Assembly (NCBI RefSeq): GCF_000369045.1
Contig: NZ_KB849790.1
Coordinates: forward strand, 372,001 to 436,000
Direction of reading: 5' to 3'
DNA: 64,000 nucleotides
Source of the DNA: Acinetobacter pittii ATCC 19004 = CIP 70.29
GTDB taxonomy: Bacteria > Pseudomonadota > Gammaproteobacteria > Pseudomonadales > Moraxellaceae
The translations under genes and the position numbers were made by a program. The notes beneath the pieces are model-generated. The model worked only from the letters and a program-made list of their open reading frames with translations, was not told the origin of the DNA and searched no databases. This document shows, piece after piece, positions 26,325-35,786 of this stretch. Positions within the stretch are counted from its first letter, which is position 1; each line of letters starts with the position of its first letter.

Positions 26325-26970
26325 TTTTTAACATCCAAGCTATTTTAGAAGAGCTACACTTAAATCAGGTCTTTAATAACCTACGTAACAACCAGACCTC
26401 ACGCAAAACAACAAAGGAATAAAAGAGAAGAAACTATTCTTCTGCGCTTATTACCCAAAGTCGCATTCGCTGTATTTTGGAGAGTGATTTTGGCCATTCG
26501 TAAATCTTGTTCATTTATTTTGGACTTTTGAAGAATGGATACATAGCTACAGATAATTGAAAAAAAACTATAGCACACCTCATGACTGCTCTAGACTGTT
26601 ATAGTTTTATAAAAAATTTCTGTATCTACATATACAAAATTAGTAAGTGCATGATTAAGGAAACTTCTTAAGGTAGGTAGTTTTCATGAGACGATCTATT
26701 GCATATCGCCAGATATTTCATCAATGTTTCAATGCAACATGCATTTTTACAAATGCAACATCAAGCATAAACTTTGTTAACAGATTGAGAACAATCAATC
26801 AGTCTATTCTCTTGGAATATCAAGCAATTATATTGCTTAACCCTGTTGGCATTTTACTTGCTAAGAAGATCTATCACAGAAGTAAGTTTAATAGCCAAAA
26901 TACTTTGTTGCCTGAAAATAAGTATTTAACTCATTCAATCATCATCAGCTAGTTCACAGGGGGAAAGTTT
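26325..26970. other. Long leader region of the bd oxidase operon
   Basis: About 650 bases with no gene I would defend. An 88-codon open frame at 26686-26952 has a poor composition for protein and overlaps symmetrical DNA sites. The stretch 26731-26798 holds repeats listed separately. The rest is AT-rich and unremarkable. Confidence 0.55.
26731..26798 (+). promoter_or_regulatory. Repeat cluster upstream of cioA
   Basis: AATGCAACAT occurs at 26731 and again at 26752, exactly 21 bases (two helix turns) apart. Between and across them, TGCATTT-TTAC-AAATGCA at 26740-26757 is a perfect inverted repeat. Further on, TTGAG-AACA-ATCAA at 26785-26798 differs by one base from an FNR/Anr box (TTGAT-N4-ATCAA). 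Together they look like a control region for the oxidase genes about 170 bases downstream. Binding proteins are inferred. Confidence 0.45.
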
Positions 26971-28416
26971 ATGAGTCTCGGTCTAACCGCTCTAGAATTA
27001 GCGCGAATACAATTTGCTTTTACAGTATCCTTCCATATTATTTTTCCGGCCACTTCCATCGGTCTTGCCTGCTTTTTAGCAGTGCTAGAGTGGAAATGGT
27101 TAAGAACCCAAAACCCGATTTATAAAGATCTCTTTAAATACTGGATTAAGATCTTTGCCGTTGCCTTCGGTATGGGTGTGGTCTCGGGCGTGGTTATGAG
27201 TTACCAGTTCGGTACAAACTGGAGTGAATTTTCACGCGTTGCCGGAAGTATTACTGGTCCTTTACTTACCTATGAAGTCTTGAGTGCCTTCTTCTTAGAA
27301 GCAGGTTTCTTAGGCATTATGTTATTTGGTTGGGGACGTGTTGGTCCTCGAGCCCATTTCTTCGCAACACTTATGGTTGCCATCGGAACATGTATTTCCA
27401 TGTTCTGGATTCTATCTTCTAATAGCTGGATGCAGACACCTCAAGGCTTTGCCATCGAAAATGGCATTATTGTGCCAAAAGACTGGTTTGCAATTGTCTT
27501 TAACCCATCCTTCCCTTACCGCTTTGCCCACATGGGTGCTGCCGCCTTCTTAGTTTCATCATTATTGGTCGTCGGAACATCTGCATGGCATTTAGTAAAA
27601 GGCCGTCGTGATGAATTGGTGAAAAAATCGTTCTCGATGGGTCTCTGGATGGTGCTTGTGACTTCATGTTTACAAGTAGTAATTGGTGATAACCATGGTT
27701 TAAACACCCGTGAACATCAACCAGCCAAACTTGCGGCAATGGAAGGACACTGGGAAACCAATCACAATGAGCCAATGCCATTATTGCTTTTTGCAATTCC
27801 AGATATGAAAGAAGAACGTAACCACTTCGAAGTGGGTGTTCCTTATTTGGGTAGTTTAATTTTAACGCATAGCTTAGATGGCCAAGTGACAGGCTTAAAA
27901 GATTTCGCACCTGAAGACCGTCCAAATTCAACCATCGTTTTCTGGAGCTTCCGTGTGATGGTGGGTCTTGGTGTGCTCATGGTCACTCTGTCTTTAATTG
28001 CGCTTTGGTTACGTAAGCGTGGAAAACTCTATGAAACGTCTTGGTTCCATAAATTTGCTGTAGTGATGGGGCCTGCGGGTTATGTGGCAATGCTGGCTGG
28101 CTGGATTACTACCGAAGTAGGCCGTCAACCGTGGGTTGTATACGGGATTATGCGCACTAAAGACGGGCTTTCACATACCGTTTCGGCAGATCAGGTTGGA
28201 CTTAGTCTCTTTATTTTTGTGGTGGTCTATACCATCGTTTTTGGTAGCGGTATTTACTACACCTTAAAACTCATTAATAAAGGCCCTGTATTTATCGATA
28301 CACCAAATATTGAAACTGGTGGCGTTGGACACTTTAAAACACCAATGCGTCCACTCAGTGCTGTCGATGAAAACATTGACGATAATCAAAAATCTGGGGA
28401 GAAACATCATGATTGA
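26971..28416 (+). CDS. cioA: Cyanide-insensitive-type cytochrome bd oxidase subunit I
   Basis: Quinol oxidase subunit I (CydA/CioA), 481 residues, inner membrane, holding the haems and quinol site. Seen: ARIQFAFTVSFHIIFPATSIG with the haem-ligand histidine near residue 22, VVMSYQFGTNW, and the C-terminal GWITTEVGRQPWVVYG. The length is short compared with the 522-residue E. coli CydA and close to Pseudomonas CioA, which points to the short-Q-loop, cyanide-insensitive class. A GGGGGAAAG ribosome site precedes the ATG. It overlaps cioB by eight bases. Confidence 0.94.
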   Translation: MSLGLTALELARIQFAFTVSFHIIFPATSIGLACFLAVLEWKWLRTQNPIYKDLFKYWIKIFAVAFGMGVVSGVVMSYQFGTNWSEFSRVAGSITGPLLTYEVLSAFFLEAGFLGIMLFGWGRVGPRAHFFATLMVAIGTCISMFWILSSNSWMQTPQGFAIENGIIVPKDWFAIVFNPSFPYRFAHMGAAAFLVSSLLVVGTSAWHLVKGRRDELVKKSFSMGLWMVLVTSCLQVVIGDNHGLNTREHQPAKLAAMEGHWETNHNEPMPLLLFAIPDMKEERNHFEVGVPYLGSLILTHSLDGQVTGLKDFAPEDRPNSTIVFWSFRVMVGLGVLMVTLSLIALWLRKRGKLYETSWFHKFAVVMGPAGYVAMLAGWITTEVGRQPWVVYGIMRTKDGLSHTVSADQVGLSLFIFVVVYTIVFGSGIYYTLKLINKGPVFIDTPNIETGGVGHFKTPMRPLSAVDENIDDNQKSGEKHHD

Positions 28417-29416
28417 TCTTTCTTTAATATGGGTCGGTATTATTGGTTTAGGTGTTTTAATTTACGTGGTCATGGATGGTTTTGACTTAGGAATCGGAAT
28501 TATGTTCCCTTTCATTAAGAACAGCCAAGAACGTGACGTCATGATGAATACCGTCGCTCCTGTTTGGGATGGTAACGAAACTTGGATGGTTCTCGGTGGC
28601 GCTGGTCTGTATGCAGCCTTCCCGCTGGTTTATTCAACAGTTTTATCAGCACTCTACCTGCCTATCATTTTCATGGTCATTGCCTTGATTTTCCGTGGAG
28701 TTGCTTTTGAATTCCGTTTTAAAGCTCATCGAACCAAGCACCTTTGGGACTTGGCTTTTATTTGGGGTTCAGTTTTAACCAGCTTCCTTCAAGGGATTAT
28801 TTTGGGTGCTTATATTCAAGGAATCAAAACCGAAAATGGTATTTTTGCTGGTGGGTCTTTTGATTGGCTTTCCCCGTTTACGATCTTTACAGGTATTGGC
28901 GTAGTTGCCATGTATGCCACTTTAGGCTGTGGATGGCTGATTTTAAAAACCGAAAAAGGTTTGCAGCAACGTATGTATGAGCTTATGCCAAAGCTGATTA
29001 TTGCACTGCTCATTATTTTTGGTGGGGTGAGTTTATATACGCCGTTGACGCATCCTGAAATTGCAGATCGCTGGTTCTCTTTACCAAATCTGTTCTATTT
29101 TAGTCCTGTACCGATTTTGGTCTTATTGTTTGTTGGCCTGATTTTATCAGCATGTAAAAAGCAGGATCATGACCTCAAACCATTTGCATATACATTGGCC
29201 CTCGTTTTCCTTGCATTTACTGGTTTTGTGATTAGTTTATGGCCCTATATTATTCCGCCATCAGTCACCATTTGGCAGGCAGCAGCGCCTCATTCAAGCC
29301 AGATGTTTGCTTTGGTCGGCGCACTTATTTTAATCCCGATCATTATTGCTTACACCATTGTGTCTTATTGGGTATTTAGAGACAAAGTTCGTGTAGGTGA
29401 CGAAGGCTATCATTAA
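28409..29416 (+). CDS. cioB: Cyanide-insensitive-type cytochrome bd oxidase subunit II
   Basis: Subunit II (CydB/CioB), 335 residues from the ATG at 28409, with eight or nine hydrophobic helices. Seen: VVMDGFDLGIGIMFPF and VAPVWDGNETWMVLGGAGLYAAFP, both diagnostic of CydB. The start is fixed by GGGGAGA eight bases upstream inside the end of cioA and by the family N-terminus MIDLSLIWVGIIGLGVLIYV. The length equals typical CioB rather than the longer E. coli CydB. Translation is coupled to cioA by overlap. Confidence 0.94.
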   Translation: MIDLSLIWVGIIGLGVLIYVVMDGFDLGIGIMFPFIKNSQERDVMMNTVAPVWDGNETWMVLGGAGLYAAFPLVYSTVLSALYLPIIFMVIALIFRGVAFEFRFKAHRTKHLWDLAFIWGSVLTSFLQGIILGAYIQGIKTENGIFAGGSFDWLSPFTIFTGIGVVAMYATLGCGWLILKTEKGLQQRMYELMPKLIIALLIIFGGVSLYTPLTHPEIADRWFSLPNLFYFSPVPILVLLFVGLILSACKKQDHDLKPFAYTLALVFLAFTGFVISLWPYIIPPSVTIWQAAAPHSSQMFALVGALILIPIIIAYTIVSYWVFRDKVRVGDEGYH

Positions 29417-29430
29417 GTATGGAGGGTTTT

Positions 29431-29565
29431 ATGAAAAAGTCATCCGTTAAACTCAATCAAACCCAATGGTTTATTCTGCTATGGATCGGTGGTTTTTTAG
29501 CCTTAGCTGTGATTGCGGGATTGTTTAAAGTTATCTTGATTTATGCAGCCCCTTACTTAAAGTAA
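29431..29565 (+). CDS. Small membrane subunit of the bd oxidase operon, DUF2474-like
   Basis: A 44-residue protein begins 14 bases after cioB behind a near-perfect GGAGGG ribosome site. It has a basic N-terminus (MKKSSVKLNQTQW) and a single transmembrane helix (WIGGFLALAVIAGLFKVIL), then YAAPYLK. Small single-helix proteins such as CydX, CydS or the DUF2474/CioZ type accompany most bd oxidases and stabilise them. The W-x3-LWIGGF pattern fits DUF2474 best. A terminator follows, so it closes the operon. Confidence 0.85.
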   Translation: MKKSSVKLNQTQWFILLWIGGFLALAVIAGLFKVILIYAAPYLK

Positions 29566-29581
29566 ATCTATTGTTCTAAAC

Positions 29582-29614
29582 AAATGCCGTTTGTAGATTC
29601 TGCAAACGGCATTT
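29582..29614 (+). terminator. Terminator of the cioAB operon
   Basis: Perfect 12-bp stem AAATGCCGTTTG/CAAACGGCATTT with a 9-base loop, followed by T-rich sequence. Confidence 0.85.
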
Positions 29615-29663
29615 ATTATTGATTAAGTGCTTCTTTCATTTTGTTATTTCGTGCAGCTCATAC

Positions 29664-31082
29664 ATGTATAAATCAGAACAACTCGCTCATAGCATTCGCC
29701 AACTCATTGAGAGCGGCACTTTAAATGCACATGAAAAATTACCGTCATTGAGAGATCAGGTACAACGTTCTGGTTTTAGTTTAATGACCGTCATGAATGC
29801 TTATCAGGAGCTTGAATCACAAGGTCTGATCTATTCAAAAGAAAAATCTGGCTACTTCGTTGCCGAGCAAATTGCACTAAAGCCACTTGAACAATATTCA
29901 GTTGTTTCACTGAACTCTAAAATTGAAATTAATTCATTAGTTTTTAAATATCTTAAGTCAATTCAACATGAGTCCGTCGTACCTTTTGGTTCAGCTTTTC
30001 CGGACAGTCAGCTTTTAACAGCACCCAAACTTATTCAAATTATGGGACAGCTTGCCCGTCAAAGACAAAGTTATGACCAGACAACCAGTTTGCCTCCCGG
30101 TAATTTAGCCTTAAGAAAACTAATTGCTCAACGCTACTGTATGCAAGGCATACAGACAGACCCGGATGACATTGTCATTACATCTGGAGGTTTAGATGCA
30201 CTGAACCTTTCGCTACAAGCTGTCGCTCAACCCGGCGATTATATTTTATTACAGCAAACTGTGTTTTATGGGGCTTGGCAAGCCGCCGAGCGTTTAGGAC
30301 TTAAAGTGATTACCATTCCTGAACATCCACAACATGGTTTTGACCTAGAGGCATTTGAACAAGTCATTCAAACCTATCCAATCAAAGTGTGCTGGCTCAT
30401 GCTGAATGCCCATAACCCGATTGGTTTTACAGTCAGTGATGACATTAAATATAAAATTGCCAAGTTGCTTCATGAACACCAAATTTATTTGATTGAAGAT
30501 GATGTCTATGAAGAGCTTTTTTATGGCGGCCAAAAACCACTTTCGATGAAATATTTTGACCAACAAAATCTGGTACTGCACTGCTCTTCTTTTTCTAAAA
30601 CATTAGGTGCAGGTTTTCGGGTTGGTTGGGTCTATGCCGGTAAATTTTCAGACCATATTCAACACTTACAGCTCATGAGTACCATTTCAGTAAATGCACT
30701 CATTCAAAATGCATTGGTTGAGTTTTTGTCTCATCATCATTATGAAAAACACTTGCGTACACTTAGACTTTCGCTTGAGCGTTATAAAAAGCAGTTTTAT
30801 CACTATATAAAGCAACATCTGCCTAGCTCTTGCGAAGTGTATTACTACCCAAGTGGCTATTTTCTATGGGTCAAACTTCCTAGTACGCTAGACAGTATGC
30901 AAGTTTATGAAGAGTTGATTCAGCAAGATATTGGCGTTGCGCCAAGCCCTCTATTTAGTGTTTTACCCTCACAGCAGCATTATTTGAGAATCAATTGCTC
31001 TTTTGAATGGAACACTAAAATTCAAAGCGCATTAGATCAGGTTATCAAAACCATTCAACAAAGAGTTGAAGCAAGTCTCTAA
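29664..31082 (+). CDS. MocR-type GntR/aminotransferase regulator
   Basis: MocR-family regulator, 472 residues from ATG 29664. The first 70 residues form a GntR winged helix (LAHSIRQLIESGTLNAHEKLPS). The rest is a fold-type I aminotransferase domain with the PLP-binding lysine in CSSFSKTLGAGFRVGW, the YLIEDDVYEEL strand and GGLDALNLSLQAV. Such proteins sense PLP or an amino-compound adduct and rarely catalyse transamination. It follows the cioAB terminator on the same strand and may be monocistronic. The target is unknown. Confidence 0.88.
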   Translation: MYKSEQLAHSIRQLIESGTLNAHEKLPSLRDQVQRSGFSLMTVMNAYQELESQGLIYSKEKSGYFVAEQIALKPLEQYSVVSLNSKIEINSLVFKYLKSIQHESVVPFGSAFPDSQLLTAPKLIQIMGQLARQRQSYDQTTSLPPGNLALRKLIAQRYCMQGIQTDPDDIVITSGGLDALNLSLQAVAQPGDYILLQQTVFYGAWQAAERLGLKVITIPEHPQHGFDLEAFEQVIQTYPIKVCWLMLNAHNPIGFTVSDDIKYKIAKLLHEHQIYLIEDDVYEELFYGGQKPLSMKYFDQQNLVLHCSSFSKTLGAGFRVGWVYAGKFSDHIQHLQLMSTISVNALIQNALVEFLSHHHYEKHLRTLRLSLERYKKQFYHYIKQHLPSSCEVYYYPSGYFLWVKLPSTLDSMQVYEELIQQDIGVAPSPLFSVLPSQQHYLRINCSFEWNTKIQSALDQVIKTIQQRVEASL

Positions 31083-31182
31083 AGAAATGCTTCGACCTAA
31101 GCACAATTTTATAGTCTTTATTTTGTGGTAACTTTATAACTCAAATCTATAGTTTTAAGGGAAACAGGTTCAAAGAATTAAT

Positions 31183-32100
31183 ATGGAAATTGATGAAGAA
31201 CTCACCCTGAAAAAAATACAGATTTTTTTAGCTTTTATGCGCTGTGGAAATTTGTCTAAAACAGCCATAGAAATGCAGTTGAGTAATGTCAGTGTTCATA
31301 AAGCCTTACATTCTTTAGAAAGTGCTTTACGTTGCCCTCTTTTTAAAAATGAAGGCCGTAACCTCATTCCTTTAAAAAGTGCTTATGTCTTTGAAGAACG
31401 GGCACAAAAAATCGTACAAGACATTTTTATTACCGTAAATAAAACCAGAGAAGCCGCAGGCTTTGCAGCCAAGGTTTTACATTTAGGTTCTCTTTATTCT
31501 TTAACTGTAAATACGATTCCAAATGTGATTAGCGGCCTTAAAATCAGACGTAGTGAGCTTGATATTCAACTGTTGCTGAGCTCGAATCAGGATTTGGTGA
31601 AAAAGCTTAAAGCAACTGAGCTGGATGCCATTATCGTGGCTTTAAATGAAACCACTCAAGATGATGACTTTGAAATTTTGCCGATGTTTTCAGATGACAT
31701 TTTTTTGGCCGTCAATAAAGATTCAAAATATGCCGATTTTAAAGATATTGATTTAAGCCTTTTAAAAGAAGAAACTTTTTTAACTTTAACTAAGGGTTTT
31801 GCAACTCATAACGACAGCGACATTATTTTTAAAAAAGCAGGTTTTTCACCAAAAGTTGCTTTACAGGTCAATGATATTTTTACCTTAATTAGTATGGTCA
31901 GCTCAGGTGTCGGTTTTGCTCTACTACCCGGCCGTATTTCTGCAGTTTATGAAAGCTCAGTCAAACTCATTCCGCTAAAACAGCAATATCATATGCAGCA
32001 AGAAATCGGTTTGGTCTTTCTAAAAAGCAAAGAACGAGACCCAAACTTACTTGCTCTGATTGCTGAATGTCGCATGTTCGCCACTAATTTTAAAAGATAA
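31183..32100 (+). CDS. mdcR: LysR-type regulator of malonate use, MdcR-like
   Basis: LysR regulator, 305 residues, N-terminal helix-turn-helix LSKTAIEMQLSNVSVHKALH and a substrate-binding-type effector domain (VSSGVGFALLPGRISAVYE). It converges on the far end of the malonate decarboxylase operon. This position and its sequence pattern match MdcR/MdcY-type activators of mdc genes that respond to malonate. The function is therefore assigned from context plus family. Confidence 0.85.
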   Translation: MEIDEELTLKKIQIFLAFMRCGNLSKTAIEMQLSNVSVHKALHSLESALRCPLFKNEGRNLIPLKSAYVFEERAQKIVQDIFITVNKTREAAGFAAKVLHLGSLYSLTVNTIPNVISGLKIRRSELDIQLLLSSNQDLVKKLKATELDAIIVALNETTQDDDFEILPMFSDDIFLAVNKDSKYADFKDIDLSLLKEETFLTLTKGFATHNDSDIIFKKAGFSPKVALQVNDIFTLISMVSSGVGFALLPGRISAVYESSVKLIPLKQQYHMQQEIGLVFLKSKERDPNLLALIAECRMFATNFKR

Positions 32101-32104
32101 ATAT

Positions 32105-32136
32105 CGGCAACTTATTAAAGAATAATGAGTTGCCGT
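32105..32136. terminator. Hairpin between mdcR and mdcM
   Basis: CGGCAACTTATT/AATAATGAGTTGCCG stem (one bulged base) around AAAG, between convergent genes. Confidence 0.65.
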
Positions 32137-32154
32137 TATAGGATTTTCAAAAAT

Positions 32155-32919
32155 TTATCCAAAAATCGCATTAACCGTTAAGAAAAAGACAGAAGGTCCA
32201 AGTAAGCACCCTAGTCCTGTATAGAAGGTTGCAACTAAAGCGCCATAAGGTACCAATCGTACATCTGTACCTGCCAATCCCGCAGCTGTACCACTGGTTG
32301 TTCCTGCCAAACCGCCAAAGACCATGGCAGAGCGTGGACTTTTTAGATACATAAATTTCGCAAGCAGTGGCGTCCCGACCATAAAGAAAACTGACTTGAT
32401 TAAACCAATTGCAATAGAAAGTGCGATGACATCAGAACTCGCGCCAATTGCAGTACCAGTAATTGGACCTACAATATAAGTCATTGCGCCTGCACCGATC
32501 GTTGTCATCGAAATGGGATCTCGATAGCCCATGCTCCATGCAACCAAAACCCCAATTGCAAAAGGCACAACACAACCAAGCATTAATGCAATTAGACCAA
32601 TTTTGCCTGCTTTCTTCACTTCTTTCACATCAACTTCAAATGCAGTTGAAGCAATCGCTAAATCACGAATCATGGCTCCGCCCAACAGCGCAAAACCAGA
32701 AAAAATAGCGATGTCCGAAACACCTTTGGTTCCCTGCGTATAAACTCCCGCAAAGTAAGCAACAACCAAACCTAAAGTAATCGCAATTGCAGAACTTTGT
32801 AGTTTTCCCTTCGTCAAATATTTTGAGAGTAGATGGGAAACAAACATCATTAAACCCGTTACTGCAAGAGCAGTAACTAATGCATTTTTTGATAACACAG
32901 CAATTATAGCGTCCATCAT
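32155..32919 (-). CDS. mdcM: Malonate transporter subunit MadM/MdcM
   Basis: Inner-membrane malonate:cation symporter large subunit, 254 residues, with about nine hydrophobic helices and conserved glycine-rich segments (GAGAMTYIVGPITGTAIGAS and FGGLAGTTSGTAAGLAG). MadM works with MadL, encoded just upstream. It is the last gene of mdcABCDEGHLM. Confidence 0.93.
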   Translation of the reverse strand: MMDAIIAVLSKNALVTALAVTGLMMFVSHLLSKYLTKGKLQSSAIAITLGLVVAYFAGVYTQGTKGVSDIAIFSGFALLGGAMIRDLAIASTAFEVDVKEVKKAGKIGLIALMLGCVVPFAIGVLVAWSMGYRDPISMTTIGAGAMTYIVGPITGTAIGASSDVIALSIAIGLIKSVFFMVGTPLLAKFMYLKSPRSAMVFGGLAGTTSGTAAGLAGTDVRLVPYGALVATFYTGLGCLLGPSVFFLTVNAIFG

Positions 32920-32959
32920 TTAAATCCTTTTTGATTGAACTTTTTGTAGTTTATGTTGC

Positions 32960-33361
32960 TTAGGCTATTTTTTCCTTGGGTTCTATCGTCCATTCATATG
33001 TTTCATAGTCACCACTCATTCTATTTAAATAACGGATGACTAAAACCGTGCCAATTAACGATGCAATAGAGACAATCAGCCCTAACATGCCACCCGATAA
33101 TGCTGCAACAACATTTTGACCTGCCGACATCGCAACAACGATCGGAATATACATACCTGACCAATACAAGACGCCAAATTGTGTGACTTGAGGTAAGTAA
33201 CCTTTTTTTGCCAATAATTCTTTAGATAAAATCAATAGAATCATTGAAATAGCAACGCCACCGACATTCGCTTTAACGCCTAATACCATGCCTAAGGTGT
33301 TGCCAAGATAGTCGCCTAATAAATGGCAGATCGCTAATATTGCTGTTCCATATATAATCAT
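32960..33361 (-). CDS. mdcL: Malonate transporter subunit MadL/MdcL
   Basis: Small subunit of the malonate:cation symporter, 133 residues with four hydrophobic helices. Typical MadL features are ILAICHLLGDYLGNTLGMVLG near the start and the VANVGGVAISM-like segment (ANVGGVAISMILL). It lies between mdcH and mdcM with short gaps in the same operon. Confidence 0.93.
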   Translation of the reverse strand: MIIYGTAILAICHLLGDYLGNTLGMVLGVKANVGGVAISMILLILSKELLAKKGYLPQVTQFGVLYWSGMYIPIVVAMSAGQNVVAALSGGMLGLIVSIASLIGTVLVIRYLNRMSGDYETYEWTIEPKEKIA

Positions 33362-33414
33362 TGTAAATCCCTCATATCCTTGGGTTATTACTCAATTTTT
33401 AATTTGTATTGTAG

Positions 33415-34347
33415 TTACAAAGAAGCGTTATTTTCATTTTGCATTGCTAACTGAATGCTGTCTAAACGTATTCCCTGAAATGACAATACAGTTCCATCTT
33501 TAAATGTTCGGCGTGCAAGTGTAGTAAGCACCGTTCCCGGCAAAGCTTCGATCTGTAACCTTACACCTCGCTCCCATGCAGCTTGGATGGTACTTTCCCA
33601 ATCTACAGTTCGACTCATATTAAAAGCCAAGTCATCACCAATCTGTTCTGGTCTGCTAAGCATACGAGCCGTTGTACCACTTAAATAACGTATTTTAGGC
33701 TGCTTTAAAGTCACTCCCTCCATAGACGCTGCAAGTTGCTTTGCTTGCTGACTTAATAATTCACAGTGCGATGGCACCGATACATCTAATTTTTTTGCCA
33801 CCACGCCTTGTTGCCTTGCTAAAACAGCAACTTGATTCATGGCTTCAAAGCTTCCTGAAATAACGATCTGGTTATGTGCATTAATATTTGCAACAAACAC
33901 CTCTGGCGTTATTTCATAAATCTGTTTGACCCATGTTTCAACAGCTGCACGATCTGTACCAATCAGAGCTGTCATGCCATATCCAGTGGGGTAAGCGTTT
34001 TGCATGAGTTCACCTCGATAGGCAACTAAACGAACGGCATCCTCAAAGGCTAAAACTCCTGCTACAACCGCAGCCGACCATGCACCAATTGATAAACCTG
34101 CTACATAATCTGGTGTTAAGTTTTCCGCTGTTAATAAGGCTGAACTCATCACACCTGAAACCAGCAAACAAAGCTGTACTGCACGTGTCGACTGCAATGC
34201 AGCCGGACTATCTAGCATCAAGACATCTTCTTTGAGTGCATCCGATGCACGCTCAAGGTATTCTTTAACTAGAGCGGTTTGAGGTAAGTCGTGCAACATA
34301 TTGCTTCGTTGCACACCTTGCCCCGGATATACCCAAATTGAAGCCAT
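33415..34347 (-). CDS. mdcH: Malonyl-CoA:ACP transacylase of malonate decarboxylase
   Basis: Acyltransferase of the FabD-like fold, 310 residues. It charges the prosthetic group of the acyl carrier subunit with malonyl or acetyl groups to start the catalytic cycle. Seen: VYPGQGVQ at the N-terminus, the nucleophile elbow GLSIGAWSA (Ser in G-x-S-x-G), and the partner histidine in SVPSHCELL. It is 12 bases after mdcG. Confidence 0.94.
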   Translation of the reverse strand: MASIWVYPGQGVQRSNMLHDLPQTALVKEYLERASDALKEDVLMLDSPAALQSTRAVQLCLLVSGVMSSALLTAENLTPDYVAGLSIGAWSAAVVAGVLAFEDAVRLVAYRGELMQNAYPTGYGMTALIGTDRAAVETWVKQIYEITPEVFVANINAHNQIVISGSFEAMNQVAVLARQQGVVAKKLDVSVPSHCELLSQQAKQLAASMEGVTLKQPKIRYLSGTTARMLSRPEQIGDDLAFNMSRTVDWESTIQAAWERGVRLQIEALPGTVLTTLARRTFKDGTVLSFQGIRLDSIQLAMQNENNASL

Positions 34348-34359
34348 GATATCTATTCC

Positions 34360-34968
34360 CTAATTCCATGGGTTTTCTACTAAAACAGCACCATCAGAAC
34401 GTTTCAATAGAACTTTTCCACTGTTCCCAGCCCATTCTTTTAAGGCCAACCCGCCTTGCGGAAGTTGTAGCTGTATATCCACATTGAGCCCTGCTTGCTG
34501 AAAATTTTCGAGTAGCTCAATTGCCTGCTTTTTGGCAAAAGGTTGTTCAGCTCGAATCAATAAATCTATGTCACTTTGTTGGGTTACTGTTTTAATGCCC
34601 GTTGCCAGTTCAAACCCAAAACTTCCTGTATATCCCCAACATCCTGAAAAGTTTTTCATAATGCTAGAAATGCTCTGTAAACGTTCTGCCAAGTGCTCAA
34701 ACTGCTGCAGATCTACATGAGTCAATTCTTCGGGTTTAAGTTGTCTGTTAATAGCAATTCTTGGCATTTGAGCTGCATATCGTTGATGACGAAATTGCCC
34801 CCTTATACCCACAGCCACCTGATTTTCAGGAGTAATTGCCCGTCGAACCACAACAGGATCACCTCGTTGCAATACCTCTCTCACCCAATGCGGAGCATCA
34901 TCGGCCAAGCAATCGACCGTCATGCCCCACAACAAATCATGGGCTTCAAGCTTAAGTTTCATGACCAT
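34360..34968 (-). CDS. mdcG: Phosphoribosyl-dephospho-CoA transferase (holo-ACP synthase) MdcG
   Basis: Nucleotidyltransferase that attaches 2'-(5''-triphosphoribosyl)-3'-dephospho-CoA to the acyl carrier subunit MdcC, 202 residues. The metal-binding aspartates are in TQQSDIDLLIR, as in MdcG enzymes. The start overlaps the end of mdcE. The ATG at 34968 is listed, but one two codons later forms an ATGA overlap with the mdcE stop and is equally good. Confidence 0.92.
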   Translation of the reverse strand: MVMKLKLEAHDLLWGMTVDCLADDAPHWVREVLQRGDPVVVRRAITPENQVAVGIRGQFRHQRYAAQMPRIAINRQLKPEELTHVDLQQFEHLAERLQSISSIMKNFSGCWGYTGSFGFELATGIKTVTQQSDIDLLIRAEQPFAKKQAIELLENFQQAGLNVDIQLQLPQGGLALKEWAGNSGKVLLKRSDGAVLVENPWN

Positions 34969-35786
34969 TGCTCACGCAATAATTCACGGACTTTTTTAGA
35001 CATTTGACGGTTTTGGCCATGAAGTCTTTGTTCAAGTCCTCTCGATTGATCAGCATTAATTTCTTTAAACGCTTGAGCAATTGCCTGTTTCGCTAACAAA
35101 AGATCATCGTTTGTCGGTTGTTCAGGGTTTTCAATAGATAACAGTTCAGACAACAAACCCAACGTTGCATAACTTTCAATGTCATAGGCCATTGGAGGAA
35201 TGCTTGATGCCAATTGCTCTAACTCATCAACCGATCGTAAGGTAACGCGTGCAGCAGATTCCTTACCCATTGCATGCACCATAACACCTGAATCTTTTAA
35301 GGCAATAATACGATTGGCTTGGTATCCATGCGCCAAGAAAGCACCCGACATCGACTTACCAACCAATAAACTCACAATAGGATGACCTGCTAATCTGGCT
35401 CTAACATAGCTATCTACTGCACCCGCTAAAGCTTGATGAATACCCAATAATTCTTCACGGCGCCCATAGGCCTGACTTGGCACATCAACCAAGCATAAAA
35501 TGCCGCGTTTATTTTCAGTCTGTGCATCGGCTTGAATCACCTCATCAACTACTTTTGCCAAACTCCAGCCTTCTAGCAGTCCAACTTCACCTTGTTTTGC
35601 CCGCGGGAACAGATTATTGCTGTCTTGGACAACTGCAATTACACGTACTGCTTGCTGATCAATCTGACCATCAGCTACCCAAACAGAAGCTGGAAAACCT
35701 TCAACTGTCTTAAAGTCCTGTGTAAATGCTTTAAACCAATGTGCACCACGAGTAGATGCTTTTAATGTATCAACGGCGATATTCAT
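34959..35786 (-). CDS. mdcE: Malonate decarboxylase gamma subunit
   Basis: Gamma subunit, 275 residues, carboxyltransferase-like (crotonase/ClpP fold). With MdcD it decarboxylates the malonyl thioester on the carrier subunit. Seen: LVGKSMSGAFLAHGYQANRI, which forms the oxyanion-hole helix, and VMVHAMGKESAARVT. Its ATG overlaps the mdcD stop by ATGA. Confidence 0.94.
   Translation of the reverse strand: MNIAVDTLKASTRGAHWFKAFTQDFKTVEGFPASVWVADGQIDQQAVRVIAVVQDSNNLFPRAKQGEVGLLEGWSLAKVVDEVIQADAQTENKRGILCLVDVPSQAYGRREELLGIHQALAGAVDSYVRARLAGHPIVSLLVGKSMSGAFLAHGYQANRIIALKDSGVMVHAMGKESAARVTLRSVDELEQLASSIPPMAYDIESYATLGLLSELLSIENPEQPTNDDLLLAKQAIAQAFKEINADQSRGLEQRLHGQNRQMSKKVRELLREQWS

Noticed and set aside
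26686..26952. 88-codon open frame before cioA, starting MRRSIAYRQIFHQ
   Set aside because: It has some purine-rich sequence upstream, but the composition is not protein-like. It overlaps direct and inverted DNA repeats and an FNR-like box, and no family is recognisable. Treated as leader DNA.
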